Shown here: positions 1 through 7,337 of the stretch, piece by piece
How positions within the stretch are numbered: the first letter of the stretch is position 1
Layout of the letters: every line of letters begins with the position of its first letter
NCBI RefSeq assembly: GCF_022808865.1
Contig: NZ_JAKZLB010000003.1
Span: 253,875-317,874, forward strand
Length of the DNA stretch: 64,000 bases
Direction: 5' to 3'
Source: Geothrix oryzisoli
Lineage (GTDB): Bacteria > Acidobacteriota > Holophagae > Holophagales > Holophagaceae
Program-made: the position numbers and the translations under genes
Notes under the pieces: generated by a model
The model's input: the letters and a program-made list of their open reading frames with translations, nothing else
Told to the model about the DNA's origin: nothing
Databases searched by the model: none

Positions 1-1
1 C

Positions 2-736
2 CACAGCGAACAGCAGGCGCTCATCCACCGGGACATGGAGCGCCGGAAGCAGGGCCTGCACCTGCTGGCCCAAGCCAATCCTGACGACCTGGCCGTGGAG
101 AGCCTGCGCAGCCTGCGCACCAGCCTCCATTTCACCATGATGGACGCCAAGAACCCCGTGGTGCTGATCACCGGACCGACGCCGACCATCGGCAAGACGT
201 TCGTGAGCAGCAATTTCGCGGCGCTGCTGGCCCAGGCCGGCGCGCGGGTACTGCTGGTGGATGGCGATCTGCGCAAGGGGTACCTGTACCGCCCCTTCGG
301 CCTGCCGGAGCGTGGCCGGGGTCTCTCCGAGATCCTGTCAGGCCAGGTCGATTGGAGAGAGGTGCTGCACGCGGCCGTGCTGCCGGGCCTCGACCTCATC
401 ACCACCGGGGCGCTGCCCCCCAATCCGGCCGAATTGCTGATGACCAGCCGCCTGTCGGGATTCATCCAGGAGGTGTCCGCTGCCTACGACCTCGTAATCA
501 TCGATGCGGCCCCTGTCCTGGCGGCGACGGATCCCGTCATTCTGGCCAAGCACGTGGGTACGGTCCTCCTCATCGCCAAGGCCCGGGCCCACTCCCTGGA
601 GGAGCTCCGCATCGCCCTCAAGCGCTTCGAAAGTGGTGGCACCAAGGTCAAGGGCTGCATCTTCAACGATGTGTCCGCCGTGTCGGTGGGGTATCAGCGC
701 TACCGGTACGCCTACCATTACGAGTACACCAAGTAG
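2..736 (+). CDS. Wzc/CpsD-type polysaccharide biosynthesis tyrosine kinase, C-terminal domain (5' partial)
   Basis: This is the cytoplasmic bacterial tyrosine kinase domain that controls chain length and export of capsule or exopolysaccharide. The reading frame is open to the left edge, so the N-terminal Wzz-like membrane part probably lies outside the window. Counting from the internal Met at base 35, the linker motif VESLRSLRTSLHF is typical of Wzc. The P-loop GPTPTIGKT is at residues 47-55, the Walker A' motif LLVDGDLRKG near 73-82, and Walker B LVIIDAAP near 153-160. The extreme C-terminus is a Tyr cluster with six tyrosines in the last 14 residues, the usual autophosphorylation tail. It faces the NTPase/TPR gene tail to tail. 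The family assignment is firm; the polymer it controls cannot be told. Confidence 0.93.
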   Translation, partial: HSEQQALIHRDMERRKQGLHLLAQANPDDLAVESLRSLRTSLHFTMMDAKNPVVLITGPTPTIGKTFVSSNFAALLAQAGARVLLVDGDLRKGYLYRPFGLPERGRGLSEILSGQVDWREVLHAAVLPGLDLITTGALPPNPAELLMTSRLSGFIQEVSAAYDLVIIDAAPVLAATDPVILAKHVGTVLLIAKARAHSLEELRIALKRFESGGTKVKGCIFNDVSAVSVGYQRYRYAYHYEYTK

Positions 737-795
737 CCCGCCCATCGCCTGAGTCTGTGATTCGGGGCTCCGCCTGGACTATGGGTACGCTGCCT

Positions 796-3700
796 TCACT
801 CGCCGTCGGGCACGACCGGCAGGTTCATCTGGGTGGGGGTCCAGTCGTGGAGGGGGTCGGCGCGCTCGGGGAGGACCCAGCGGAGGCCGGCGGCTTCGAC
901 GGTCTGGCGGAAGCGGTGGAGGTCCTCGCGGCCCAGGAAGGCGGTGCCCTGGGTTTCGGGCAGGCGGGACCAGAGCTGCTGGAAGCTGGGGAAGGCATCC
1001 TGCAGGCGGGCCTTGGCGCCCAGCTTCTCGCCCCGCTGGAGCAGGAGCTGCGCCCCTTCCGTGCTGGCCTCCACCACCTGGGCTGGGAACTGGAGGTCCC
1101 GGGCGGCGGCCAGCACCTCGCTCCAGGCGTGCAGCGCCTCCTCCGCCACGGCCTCGGTGGGCGGCACCGTGGACAGCAGCAGCGCGTGGGCCCGGTGCCA
1201 CTCCAGGTCCAGCCAGCGGGAACCGGCGCCTTCCACCGGGCCCTTCAGGTTCTCGAGGATGGCCCAGCCCTGCTCCGGGGCCTCCTGCCGGGTGCGCTGG
1301 GATTCCCGCGCCAGGGCCTGGGCCAGGCGGAGCCGGGCCAACCGGTGGCGCCAGAGCAGGCCGGCGGCCTCGAACTGGTCCGCGGCGGCCTTGAGCAGCC
1401 GGGCCGCATCCCGCCAGGCGCCGCGGAAGCGGGCGACCTCCCCCTGGAGCATGGTGTGGTCGCCCTGCTCCTCCGGCGCGAGGTGGGGCTGGCTGGTCCC
1501 GGCGGCCTGGAACTGGGCATGGTCGGCCGCCACGGGATCGCCCATGGCGGCGAAGGTGCGGGCCCGCCAGATCTGGATCATGGCCACCTGGCCAGCGTCC
1601 CCGAGCCGCTGGGCCTGGCCGAGGGCCCGGTCCAGATGGGTCTGGGCGGGGCCCAGGAACTGCTGGAGGCTGCGCACGGTGCCGAGGGCCAGGTGGCACT
1701 GGCACTGGAGGGCGAGGTCGCCCTGCAGACGGGCGGTCTGGAGGGCCTCCTGCAGCAGGCTGATGCAGGGATCCGCCTGGCCCTGGCCGAGGCGCACCTG
1801 GGCCAGGGCGATCTGGGCCGGTACGAGGCCGCGGAAGTCCTGGCCGTGCTCCAGGAGCCGCTGGGCTGATTCGAGGAGGTCCGCCGAGCGCTGGAACTGG
1901 CCCTGGGCGGCCAGGGCCCGGCCCAGGGCGGTGAGCAGGGCCGCCTGGTCCTGGGGCTGGGGCCGGCCGCCGCCACTCTGGCCTTGGGGGTGCAGGCCCT
2001 CCTCCAGGGCGCGGATCCCCTTGGTCAGGTGGCCCTGGAGCAGGTGGAGCTGGCCCAGGGCCAGCCGCAGCCGGGGCTGCTCGGGGTGGAGGGGGTGGTC
2101 CTTCAGGTGCTCGGCGGCGGCCATGACCGCCTCCTGCGCCTCGGCGGCCCGGCGCAGCTGGAGCAGCAGCATGGCCCGCTTCCGCAGCACCCGGGCCTCG
2201 GCCAGGCGGATGCCCTCGTGGAAGGCGGCCCGGCCCAGGGCCTCGAGCGCGTGGTCGAGGGCGGCGAGGGCGCGCTCGGCCACGGAGGGCGCGGATCCTT
2301 CCCCTTCGGCGGGAGGGGCCTGGGAACCCGCGGCCCAGGCATCCGCCAGGTGCTCGTGCAGGCGGGCCTCGTCCCAGGGGCGGGGCTGCAGCTGGAGGGC
2401 CTGGTCCACCATGCGCTGGGCCTCCAGGGGTGGCGCGGGCGGATGGTGGTCCAGGGCCTCCAGCACGGCGGCGAGGGCCGTGGCTTCGTCCGAGGCCAGG
2501 GCCTGGAGCGTCACCGAGTGGGCCACGGGACCGCCCTGTTCCTGGATGACGGCCAGGAGGGCGCGGGCCAGCCGCTTGAGTTCGGCCAGGGGCGTGTGGG
2601 CCAGCACCAGCTCCCGCCAGCGGGGATCGGGCAGCAGGGCCTGGCCGCCCTGGAGCTGCACCAGCCGTGAGCCCACGGCGCCCTGCTGGGCATCCTCCAG
2701 GGCATCGCCCGCCAGGCCCAGCAGGCGGCCGAGGGAGCTGGAGGGCATGGGCCGCTCGGCCAGGGCCAGCAGGCGCACCAGGGTGGCGGCCGCGGGCGTC
2801 AGGCGCTGGAGGCGGCCCAGGAAGACCTGCTGCACGAGGTCGGCCTGGGCTTTGAGGGTCGCGGGGCGGCCGGGGGCAAGGATCCAGTGGTCCTGGTCCC
2901 AGGCCAGGGCGCCCTCCTGCTGGGCCAGCTCCAGGACGTTCCGCAGCAGGCCGGGGTTGCCGAGGCTCTGGGTGAGCAGGTCGGTCACATAGGAGGCGGG
3001 CAGGGCATGGCGGCCCAGGAGGTCGTCGAGGATGCGGCGGAGGTCCTCGTCCTCCAGGCGGTTGACGCCCACCAGGGCGGCGGAGGCCTCCTGCCGCAGG
3101 TCGGCGATGAGGGGCTTCAGCCCGGCGCCCTGGGCCCCGGTGGTGAGGGAGAGCAGCCAGGGCAGGTCCGAGCGGTGGACCAGCTCCCGCACCAGGGCGA
3201 GGACTTCGGGGGTGCTGCGCTCCAGGTCGGACAGGTGGATGAGACGGGGATGGAGGAGGCGCGCGAAGTCGAGGGCTTCGAGGGCAGCCTTCACCTCCTC
3301 GGGCTCGGGGCCGGCCTCCTGGCGGTTCAGGCCCCGCCCGCCGGTGAGGAAGGCGAAGGCCTGCAGGCGCAGGGACAGGGCCCGGGCGGCCTCGGGGCGC
3401 TGGGCGTAGAGGTCGGCCTCGCTGCCGGCGAGCAGGGCCTCCAGCAGCCGGCCCAGGAAGCGCCCGGCGGATTCGTCCGTGGAAGCCTGCAGGTGGTGCA
3501 CCCAGATGCCCTCGCCTTCGGCCACGGCGCAGGCCCAGGCGGCCAGGTGGGCCTTGCCGACGCCCTCCTCGCCCTGGAGGAGGACGATGCGCTCCATGGG
3601 GATGGGGGCATTGAGGCCCAGCATGAGGGACTTGAGGTAGGGCAGCTCCTGGACCCGCCCCCGGAGGGGCCGGGAGATGAGCTCGGACAGGTCCCGCGCC

Positions 3701-4224
3701 TGAGTCCAGGGCCGGTCCTCGGACAGGGCCGGGGTGGGCACGGTGGCGGGCAGGAGGGCCGTCAGGGCGAGCAGGTCCCGGGGGGCCTCGCCGAGGGTCC
3801 GGGGGATCTGGAGGAGACCGGGGCGGAGGGTGATGGCCTCGGGGTGGAGGAACCGGGGGTGGAGGTCGCGCTCCAGCTGCTGCGCCAGGTGCTGGACTAG
3901 GGCCTGGCGCTGGGCGGGGCCCCAGCCGGGCCAGAGGCGGGCGAGGGGCGTGCCCTGGAGGGCCTGGAGGTGCCAGGCCTGCTCGCCATCGAAGCCGAAG
4001 TGGCCGAGGACGGGATCGAGGGGATCGGCGTCGAGGAAGCGGGCCAGGAAGGTGTCGCGCAGCTGGTCGAGGTCGCGGTCCGGGGGCAGGGGCGACCAGA
4101 GCTGGGCGAGAAACCGGGCCCCGTCCAGTTCCCGCCGAAGCAGCTGGAAGGTGCAGCCGGGCCCACGGCCCAGGTCCATGAGCCAGGCGTACCGGTGCGT
4201 CCCGAGGAAGCGCGTCACATCCAC
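796..4224 (-). CDS. large NTPase/TPR protein with degenerate P-loop and possible pseudokinase N-terminus
   Basis: A 1142-residue protein reading from a GTG start (VDVTRFLGTH). A nucleotide-binding domain lies at about residues 185-450. Its P-loop reads GEEGVGKA (218-225), so the Ser/Thr that binds Mg is replaced by Ala. A Walker B-like RLIHLSDLE and a sensor-like LLSLTTG follow. The C-terminal half is alpha-helical with tandem TPR-like repeats from about residue 640 on (for example ALGRALAAQGQFQRSADLLE). The first 160 residues carry faint echoes of a Ser/Thr kinase fold, such as ERDLHPRFLHPEAITL where a catalytic loop would be, but no intact kinase motif. The layout resembles PknK/MalT-like STAND regulators, which is inference. 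No TM segment is seen, so it is probably cytoplasmic. Its neighbour on the other strand is a capsule kinase, but nothing shows a shared role. Confidence 0.6.
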   Translation of the reverse strand: MDVTRFLGTHRYAWLMDLGRGPGCTFQLLRRELDGARFLAQLWSPLPPDRDLDQLRDTFLARFLDADPLDPVLGHFGFDGEQAWHLQALQGTPLARLWPGWGPAQRQALVQHLAQQLERDLHPRFLHPEAITLRPGLLQIPRTLGEAPRDLLALTALLPATVPTPALSEDRPWTQARDLSELISRPLRGRVQELPYLKSLMLGLNAPIPMERIVLLQGEEGVGKAHLAAWACAVAEGEGIWVHHLQASTDESAGRFLGRLLEALLAGSEADLYAQRPEAARALSLRLQAFAFLTGGRGLNRQEAGPEPEEVKAALEALDFARLLHPRLIHLSDLERSTPEVLALVRELVHRSDLPWLLSLTTGAQGAGLKPLIADLRQEASAALVGVNRLEDEDLRRILDDLLGRHALPASYVTDLLTQSLGNPGLLRNVLELAQQEGALAWDQDHWILAPGRPATLKAQADLVQQVFLGRLQRLTPAAATLVRLLALAERPMPSSSLGRLLGLAGDALEDAQQGAVGSRLVQLQGGQALLPDPRWRELVLAHTPLAELKRLARALLAVIQEQGGPVAHSVTLQALASDEATALAAVLEALDHHPPAPPLEAQRMVDQALQLQPRPWDEARLHEHLADAWAAGSQAPPAEGEGSAPSVAERALAALDHALEALGRAAFHEGIRLAEARVLRKRAMLLLQLRRAAEAQEAVMAAAEHLKDHPLHPEQPRLRLALGQLHLLQGHLTKGIRALEEGLHPQGQSGGGRPQPQDQAALLTALGRALAAQGQFQRSADLLESAQRLLEHGQDFRGLVPAQIALAQVRLGQGQADPCISLLQEALQTARLQGDLALQCQCHLALGTVRSLQQFLGPAQTHLDRALGQAQRLGDAGQVAMIQIWRARTFAAMGDPVAADHAQFQAAGTSQPHLAPEEQGDHTMLQGEVARFRGAWRDAARLLKAAADQFEAAGLLWRHRLARLRLAQALARESQRTRQEAPEQGWAILENLKGPVEGAGSRWLDLEWHRAHALLLSTVPPTEAVAEEALHAWSEVLAAARDLQFPAQVVEASTEGAQLLLQRGEKLGAKARLQDAFPSFQQLWSRLPETQGTAFLGREDLHRFRQTVEAAGLRWVLPERADPLHDWTPTQMNLPVVPDGE

Positions 4225-4296
4225 GGATGCGGCTTTCGCGCGGATTCGGCGGGGCGGACGGGCATGGCCGAGAGTGTACCCCAGCGCGGCCCGCGG

Positions 4297-5190
4297 CTAC
4301 CGGCTGAAGAAGGGATCCAGGATGACGGCGGCGGTGAGGACGAGGGCGAAGAGGTTGATGTTCATGAACACGCGGCGGTAGAGGGGGGCGTCCTGGCCTT
4401 CCTTCAGCAGCGGCAGGGAGCCGGCGATGAGCCAGGCGGCGCCGAGGCCCAGCATGACTTCCGACGGCCAGGAGACCAGCACCCGGAACAGCGGCAGCAG
4501 GCCGCAGGCGGCGGCGGTGCCGCAGGTCCAGGTGAAGGTGAGGCGCGAGAGCCGGGGCCGGCCGAAGACCGACACCAGGGTGGGGAAGCCCGCCTTCTCG
4601 TAGCCTTCAGCGTGGAGGCCCACCAGCAGCCAGAAGTGGGGCACCTGCCAGATGAAGAAGACGAAGGCCAGGGCCAGGACCGAGGGGTCCGCCACGCTGC
4701 CGCCCGCAGCGGTCCAGCCGATGGCCGGAGGCAGGGCCCCGATGAGCGAGCCCGGCACCACCGCGAAGGCGCTGATGCGCTTCAAGGGCGTATAGAAGCC
4801 GTTGTACCAGCCCAGGGCCAGGGCGCCGAGAAGCGCCGAGGTGAGGTTGTGGGCGGCCAGCAGCACCCCGAAGCCCGATACCGCCAGGATCACCGCCACG
4901 AGGGTGGCTCGGCCCGCCGAGATGTCGCCGTGGGGGATGGGCCGTCCCGCCGTGCGGGGCATCATGGCGTCGTAGCGGCGCTCCTGTACCTCGTTGAGGG
5001 CGCTGGAGCCCATGGCGAGGAGCAGGATGCCGATCAGCGTGGTGACCAGCCCGGCGTCCGCGCCCCGGAGGAAGGCCACATAGCCCGCCGCCGCCGTGAA
5101 GGTGGAGGCCCCGGAGATGCGCAGCTTGGTCAGCTCGAGGAAGGTCGAGACGGGGCTGGGCTTGGTCAGGGGGAGGGCGGCCACGCTCAA
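4297..5190 (-). CDS. ctaB: protoheme IX farnesyltransferase (heme O synthase)
   Basis: An integral membrane UbiA-family prenyltransferase that adds a farnesyl group to heme B, making heme O, the precursor of heme A for the oxidase encoded just upstream. The family motif around LNEVQERRYDAMMPRT (an N-x3-D-x3-D-type site) and a second conserved stretch YTPLKRIS are present, with about eight hydrophobic segments. I chose a TTG start (residues SVAALPLTK follow) because an AGGAG box at 5198-5202 sits seven bases upstream; the frame is open further up into the repeat region. That gives 297 residues, normal for the family. It is the last gene of the respiratory operon and is separated from coxB by three tandem 77-bp repeats. 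Confidence 0.93.
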   Translation of the reverse strand: MSVAALPLTKPSPVSTFLELTKLRISGASTFTAAAGYVAFLRGADAGLVTTLIGILLLAMGSSALNEVQERRYDAMMPRTAGRPIPHGDISAGRATLVAVILAVSGFGVLLAAHNLTSALLGALALGWYNGFYTPLKRISAFAVVPGSLIGALPPAIGWTAAGGSVADPSVLALAFVFFIWQVPHFWLLVGLHAEGYEKAGFPTLVSVFGRPRLSRLTFTWTCGTAAACGLLPLFRVLVSWPSEVMLGLGAAWLIAGSLPLLKEGQDAPLYRRVFMNINLFALVLTAAVILDPFFSR

Positions 5191-5208
5191 ATCATCGCTC
5201 CTGGTTAA

Positions 5209-5434
5209 GCCGGAGCCCAGCTTGGCTGGGCGAGGGCGGGGGTCCGGGGGTGTAGGGCGCAAGCCCGGTCCCCCGGGGAGTGTGAGCCGGAGCCCAGCTT
5301 GGCTGGGCGAGGGCGGGGGTCCGGGGGTGTAGGGCGCAAGCCCGGTCCCCCGGGGAGTGTGAGCCGGAGCCCAGCTTGGCTGGGCGGGGGCGCGGGGAGC
5401 CGGGGGTGCAGGGCGCGAGCCCGGTCCCCCGGAT
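5209..5434. repeat. three tandem copies of a 77-bp palindromic repeat
   Basis: Copies start at 5209, 5286 and 5363. Copies 1 and 2 are identical over all 77 bases; copy 3 is diverged and runs to the coxB stop codon. Each copy contains a short hairpin (GCCCAGC, loop TTG, GCTGGGC) and a larger one (CCGGGGG ... CCCCCGG outer stem, GGGC/GCCC inner stem). The inner loop is GCAA in copies 1-2 and GCGA in copy 3, so the stem is kept while the loop varies. The array separates coxB from ctaB within one transcription unit and looks like a REP/BIME-type intergenic element that could set mRNA stability or partial termination. No protein is encoded. Confidence 0.9.
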
Positions 5435-5436
5435 CG

Positions 5437-6390
5437 TTAGAGGGTCTTGATGTAGCGGACGACCTCAGCCAGTTCCTGCTCCGTCATGGGCGTCTGGGGC
5501 ATGGCCGGCGGATAGCCGCGCACCACTTGCTCCATGGGGTTGGTGATGGCCCGGCGCAGGTAGGATTCGTCCACGGTGATGGCGCGCATGGTCCCGGCCA
5601 CGAGGACTTCCTCCTGCTTGCCGTACAGGGCCTTGAGGGTGGGGCCGACTTTCGGCTTGCCGTCCACGGAATGGCAGGCGAGGCAGCCCTTGGAGGTGAG
5701 CACGGCGAGGCCGGGCGGCAGATCCTTGAGGTCCGGGTGGGCCTCGGCGGCGCGGATGGCCTTGCCGGGTTCCGGGGCATCCTCCCCACCGAAGTACCAG
5801 GCCTTGAACTCGTCCTCGGGCACGACGACGACCTTGCTCAGCATGAGGCTGTGGTCCACGCCGCAGATGACGGTGCACTCGATGTCGTAGGAGCCGAGCT
5901 TGGTGGCCTGGAACCAGGTGGTGTTGGTGCGGGCGGGCACGGCGTCGATCTTCAGGCGGAACGAGGGGATGAAGAACCCATGCACGACGTCGGCGCTGTG
6001 GACGTCCATCTTCATGGGCTTGTTGAGCGGGGCGAAGAGGACCTTGCTCTTCTTGCCGTTGGGATATTCGAAGGACCAGGCCCACTGGCGGGCGGTGACG
6101 TTCACGACCATGGCATCCCGCGGAGCCTGGCGCATGTATTCGTAGTTGGTCCAGCCGTAGTAGAAGATCGACAGGAACAGCACAAGGGGGACGCTGGTCC
6201 ACAGGATCTCCAGGCCCAGATGGCCTTCGATCTGCTCGGCGACCGGGTGGCGCTTCTTGCTGTAGCGCACCACGAAATAGATCATCAGCGCCGTGATGAA
6301 GACGAGGAACGCGACGGAGAGGCCGAACACGTAGAAGAAGACCGCATCGGACTTCTGGGCCGAAAGGGCGGCTTGATTCATCCAGTCCAT
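5437..6390 (-). CDS. coxB: cytochrome c oxidase subunit II fused to a cytochrome c domain (caa3 type)
   Basis: The electron-entry subunit of a caa3 oxidase. Two N-terminal TM helices (about residues 20-42 and 62-82) are followed by the periplasmic CuA cupredoxin domain with CTVICGVDHSLM, and then a C-terminal cytochrome c domain with the heme site CLACH and the Met-containing PPAMPQTPM near the end. The 317-residue length fits a caa3 subunit II. Unusually, the residue two after the first CuA cysteine, a Glu in the classical CSE(I/L)CG loop, is Val here. It lies seven bases after the subunit IV gene and ends at the 77-bp repeat array. Confidence 0.96.
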   Translation of the reverse strand: MDWMNQAALSAQKSDAVFFYVFGLSVAFLVFITALMIYFVVRYSKKRHPVAEQIEGHLGLEILWTSVPLVLFLSIFYYGWTNYEYMRQAPRDAMVVNVTARQWAWSFEYPNGKKSKVLFAPLNKPMKMDVHSADVVHGFFIPSFRLKIDAVPARTNTTWFQATKLGSYDIECTVICGVDHSLMLSKVVVVPEDEFKAWYFGGEDAPEPGKAIRAAEAHPDLKDLPPGLAVLTSKGCLACHSVDGKPKVGPTLKALYGKQEEVLVAGTMRAITVDESYLRRAITNPMEQVVRGYPPAMPQTPMTEQELAEVVRYIKTL

Positions 6391-6397
6391 GGGTGCC

Positions 6398-6724
6398 TCA
6401 GTGGAAAGCGACGTCGGAGAAGAGCAGGGCGAAGAAGATCAGCAGCGTGCCCAGGGTCACCAGGATCACGATCTTGAGCAGCGGGCCCTCGTATTTCAGG
6501 TGCATGAAGAAGTAGAACACCAGGCCCGCCTTGAGGGGGGTCAGGGTCAGCAGCCCCCAGACGGCGTAGGTCTGGCTGACGTGGCTCATGCCCACCAGAC
6601 AGGCGGTGAGGATCAGCAGGGCCACCCAGACTTTGATGAAGGTGCCGTAGCCCGGGTGCTCGGCCGGGTGCTCGGGCTGCTGGACGGTGTTGAGATCGGC
6701 GGAATGCTCGGCGTGTTGGCTCAT
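6398..6724 (-). CDS. cytochrome c oxidase subunit IV family protein
   Basis: A 108-residue membrane protein with a His/Glu-rich cytoplasmic N-terminus and three TM helices (about residues 30-50, 56-76 and 84-104). The pattern GLVFYFFMHLKYE is the hallmark of the prokaryotic cytochrome oxidase subunit IV family, where the Lys/His helix packs against subunits I and III. Two in-frame ATG codons lie six bases apart. I prefer the second, MSQHAEH, because AAGGG is seven bases upstream of it and too close to the first. Position between coxC and coxB in the oxidase operon supports the role. Confidence 0.9.
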   Translation of the reverse strand: MSQHAEHSADLNTVQQPEHPAEHPGYGTFIKVWVALLILTACLVGMSHVSQTYAVWGLLTLTPLKAGLVFYFFMHLKYEGPLLKIVILVTLGTLLIFFALLFSDVAFH

Positions 6725-6734
6725 GGTCATGCCC

Positions 6735-7337
6735 TTACGCGGCCAGGTAGAACAGCGGGAGGAGGAAGATCCAGATGACGTCCACCAGGTGCCAGTAGAG
6801 GCCGCTGTTCTCCAGGTGCACGTAGCGGTCCGGCCTGACGCGGTCCGTGGCCACCCACCAGAGCATGACGCTCAGGACCGAGAGCCCGGCGATGACGTGG
6901 AGCCCGTGGAGGCCGGTCATCGTGAAGTAGAGGCCGAAGAAGACCTGCTCCCCCGGGGGCAGCGTGCCCAGATGGGGGGCATTCGGGTAGAGGCCGTGAT
7001 GGAACTTGGCGGCCCATTCGAAGGACTTGATGATCAGGAAGGTGACGCCCAGGGCCAGGGTGGTGCCGAGGAAGGCCATGGCCCGCTTCTTCTCGGCCCG
7101 CTGGATGGCCACGATGGCGAGCACCACGGTGAGGCTGCTGGTGAGCAGTACCACGGTGTTGATGATGCCCAGGGTGGCGTTCAGCTCGGCGCCGCCGTGG
7201 TGGAACTCCATGGGGTACTTGTACCGCATGTACGAATAGCCGATGAAGAGGCCCCCGAAGAGGACGATCTCCGTCACCAGGAACAGCCACATGCCGAGCC
7301 GGGCGCCGAAGTCGTCGCGATGGACGTGCTCACTCAT
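6735..7337 (-). CDS. coxC: cytochrome c oxidase subunit III
   Basis: A 200-residue heme-copper oxidase subunit III, the short five-helix version found with caa3 oxidases. It starts MSEHVHRDDFGARLGMWLF and contains the conserved E-containing helix EIVLFGGLFIGY and the motif TGLHGLHV. The start overlaps the coxA stop as ATGA, so translation is probably coupled. It stabilises the catalytic subunit and may guide oxygen or protons; it has no redox centre. Confidence 0.96.
   Translation of the reverse strand: MSEHVHRDDFGARLGMWLFLVTEIVLFGGLFIGYSYMRYKYPMEFHHGGAELNATLGIINTVVLLTSSLTVVLAIVAIQRAEKKRAMAFLGTTLALGVTFLIIKSFEWAAKFHHGLYPNAPHLGTLPPGEQVFFGLYFTMTGLHGLHVIAGLSVLSVMLWWVATDRVRPDRYVHLENSGLYWHLVDVIWIFLLPLFYLAA

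Noticed and set aside
833-2992. Long Arg/Ser/Trp-rich plus-strand frame opposite the NTPase/TPR gene
   Set aside because: Composition is that of a shadow frame of a GC-rich gene, and the opposite strand gives coherent TPR repeats.
4225-4296. Possible terminator or small gene between ctaB and the NTPase gene
   Set aside because: Only 72 bases with no inverted repeat or T-tract that I could support.
5191-5262. Extension of ctaB by 24 residues into the repeat array
   Set aside because: The extra residues are encoded by repeat sequence, and the TTG start with an AGGAG at seven bases gives a normal family N-terminus.
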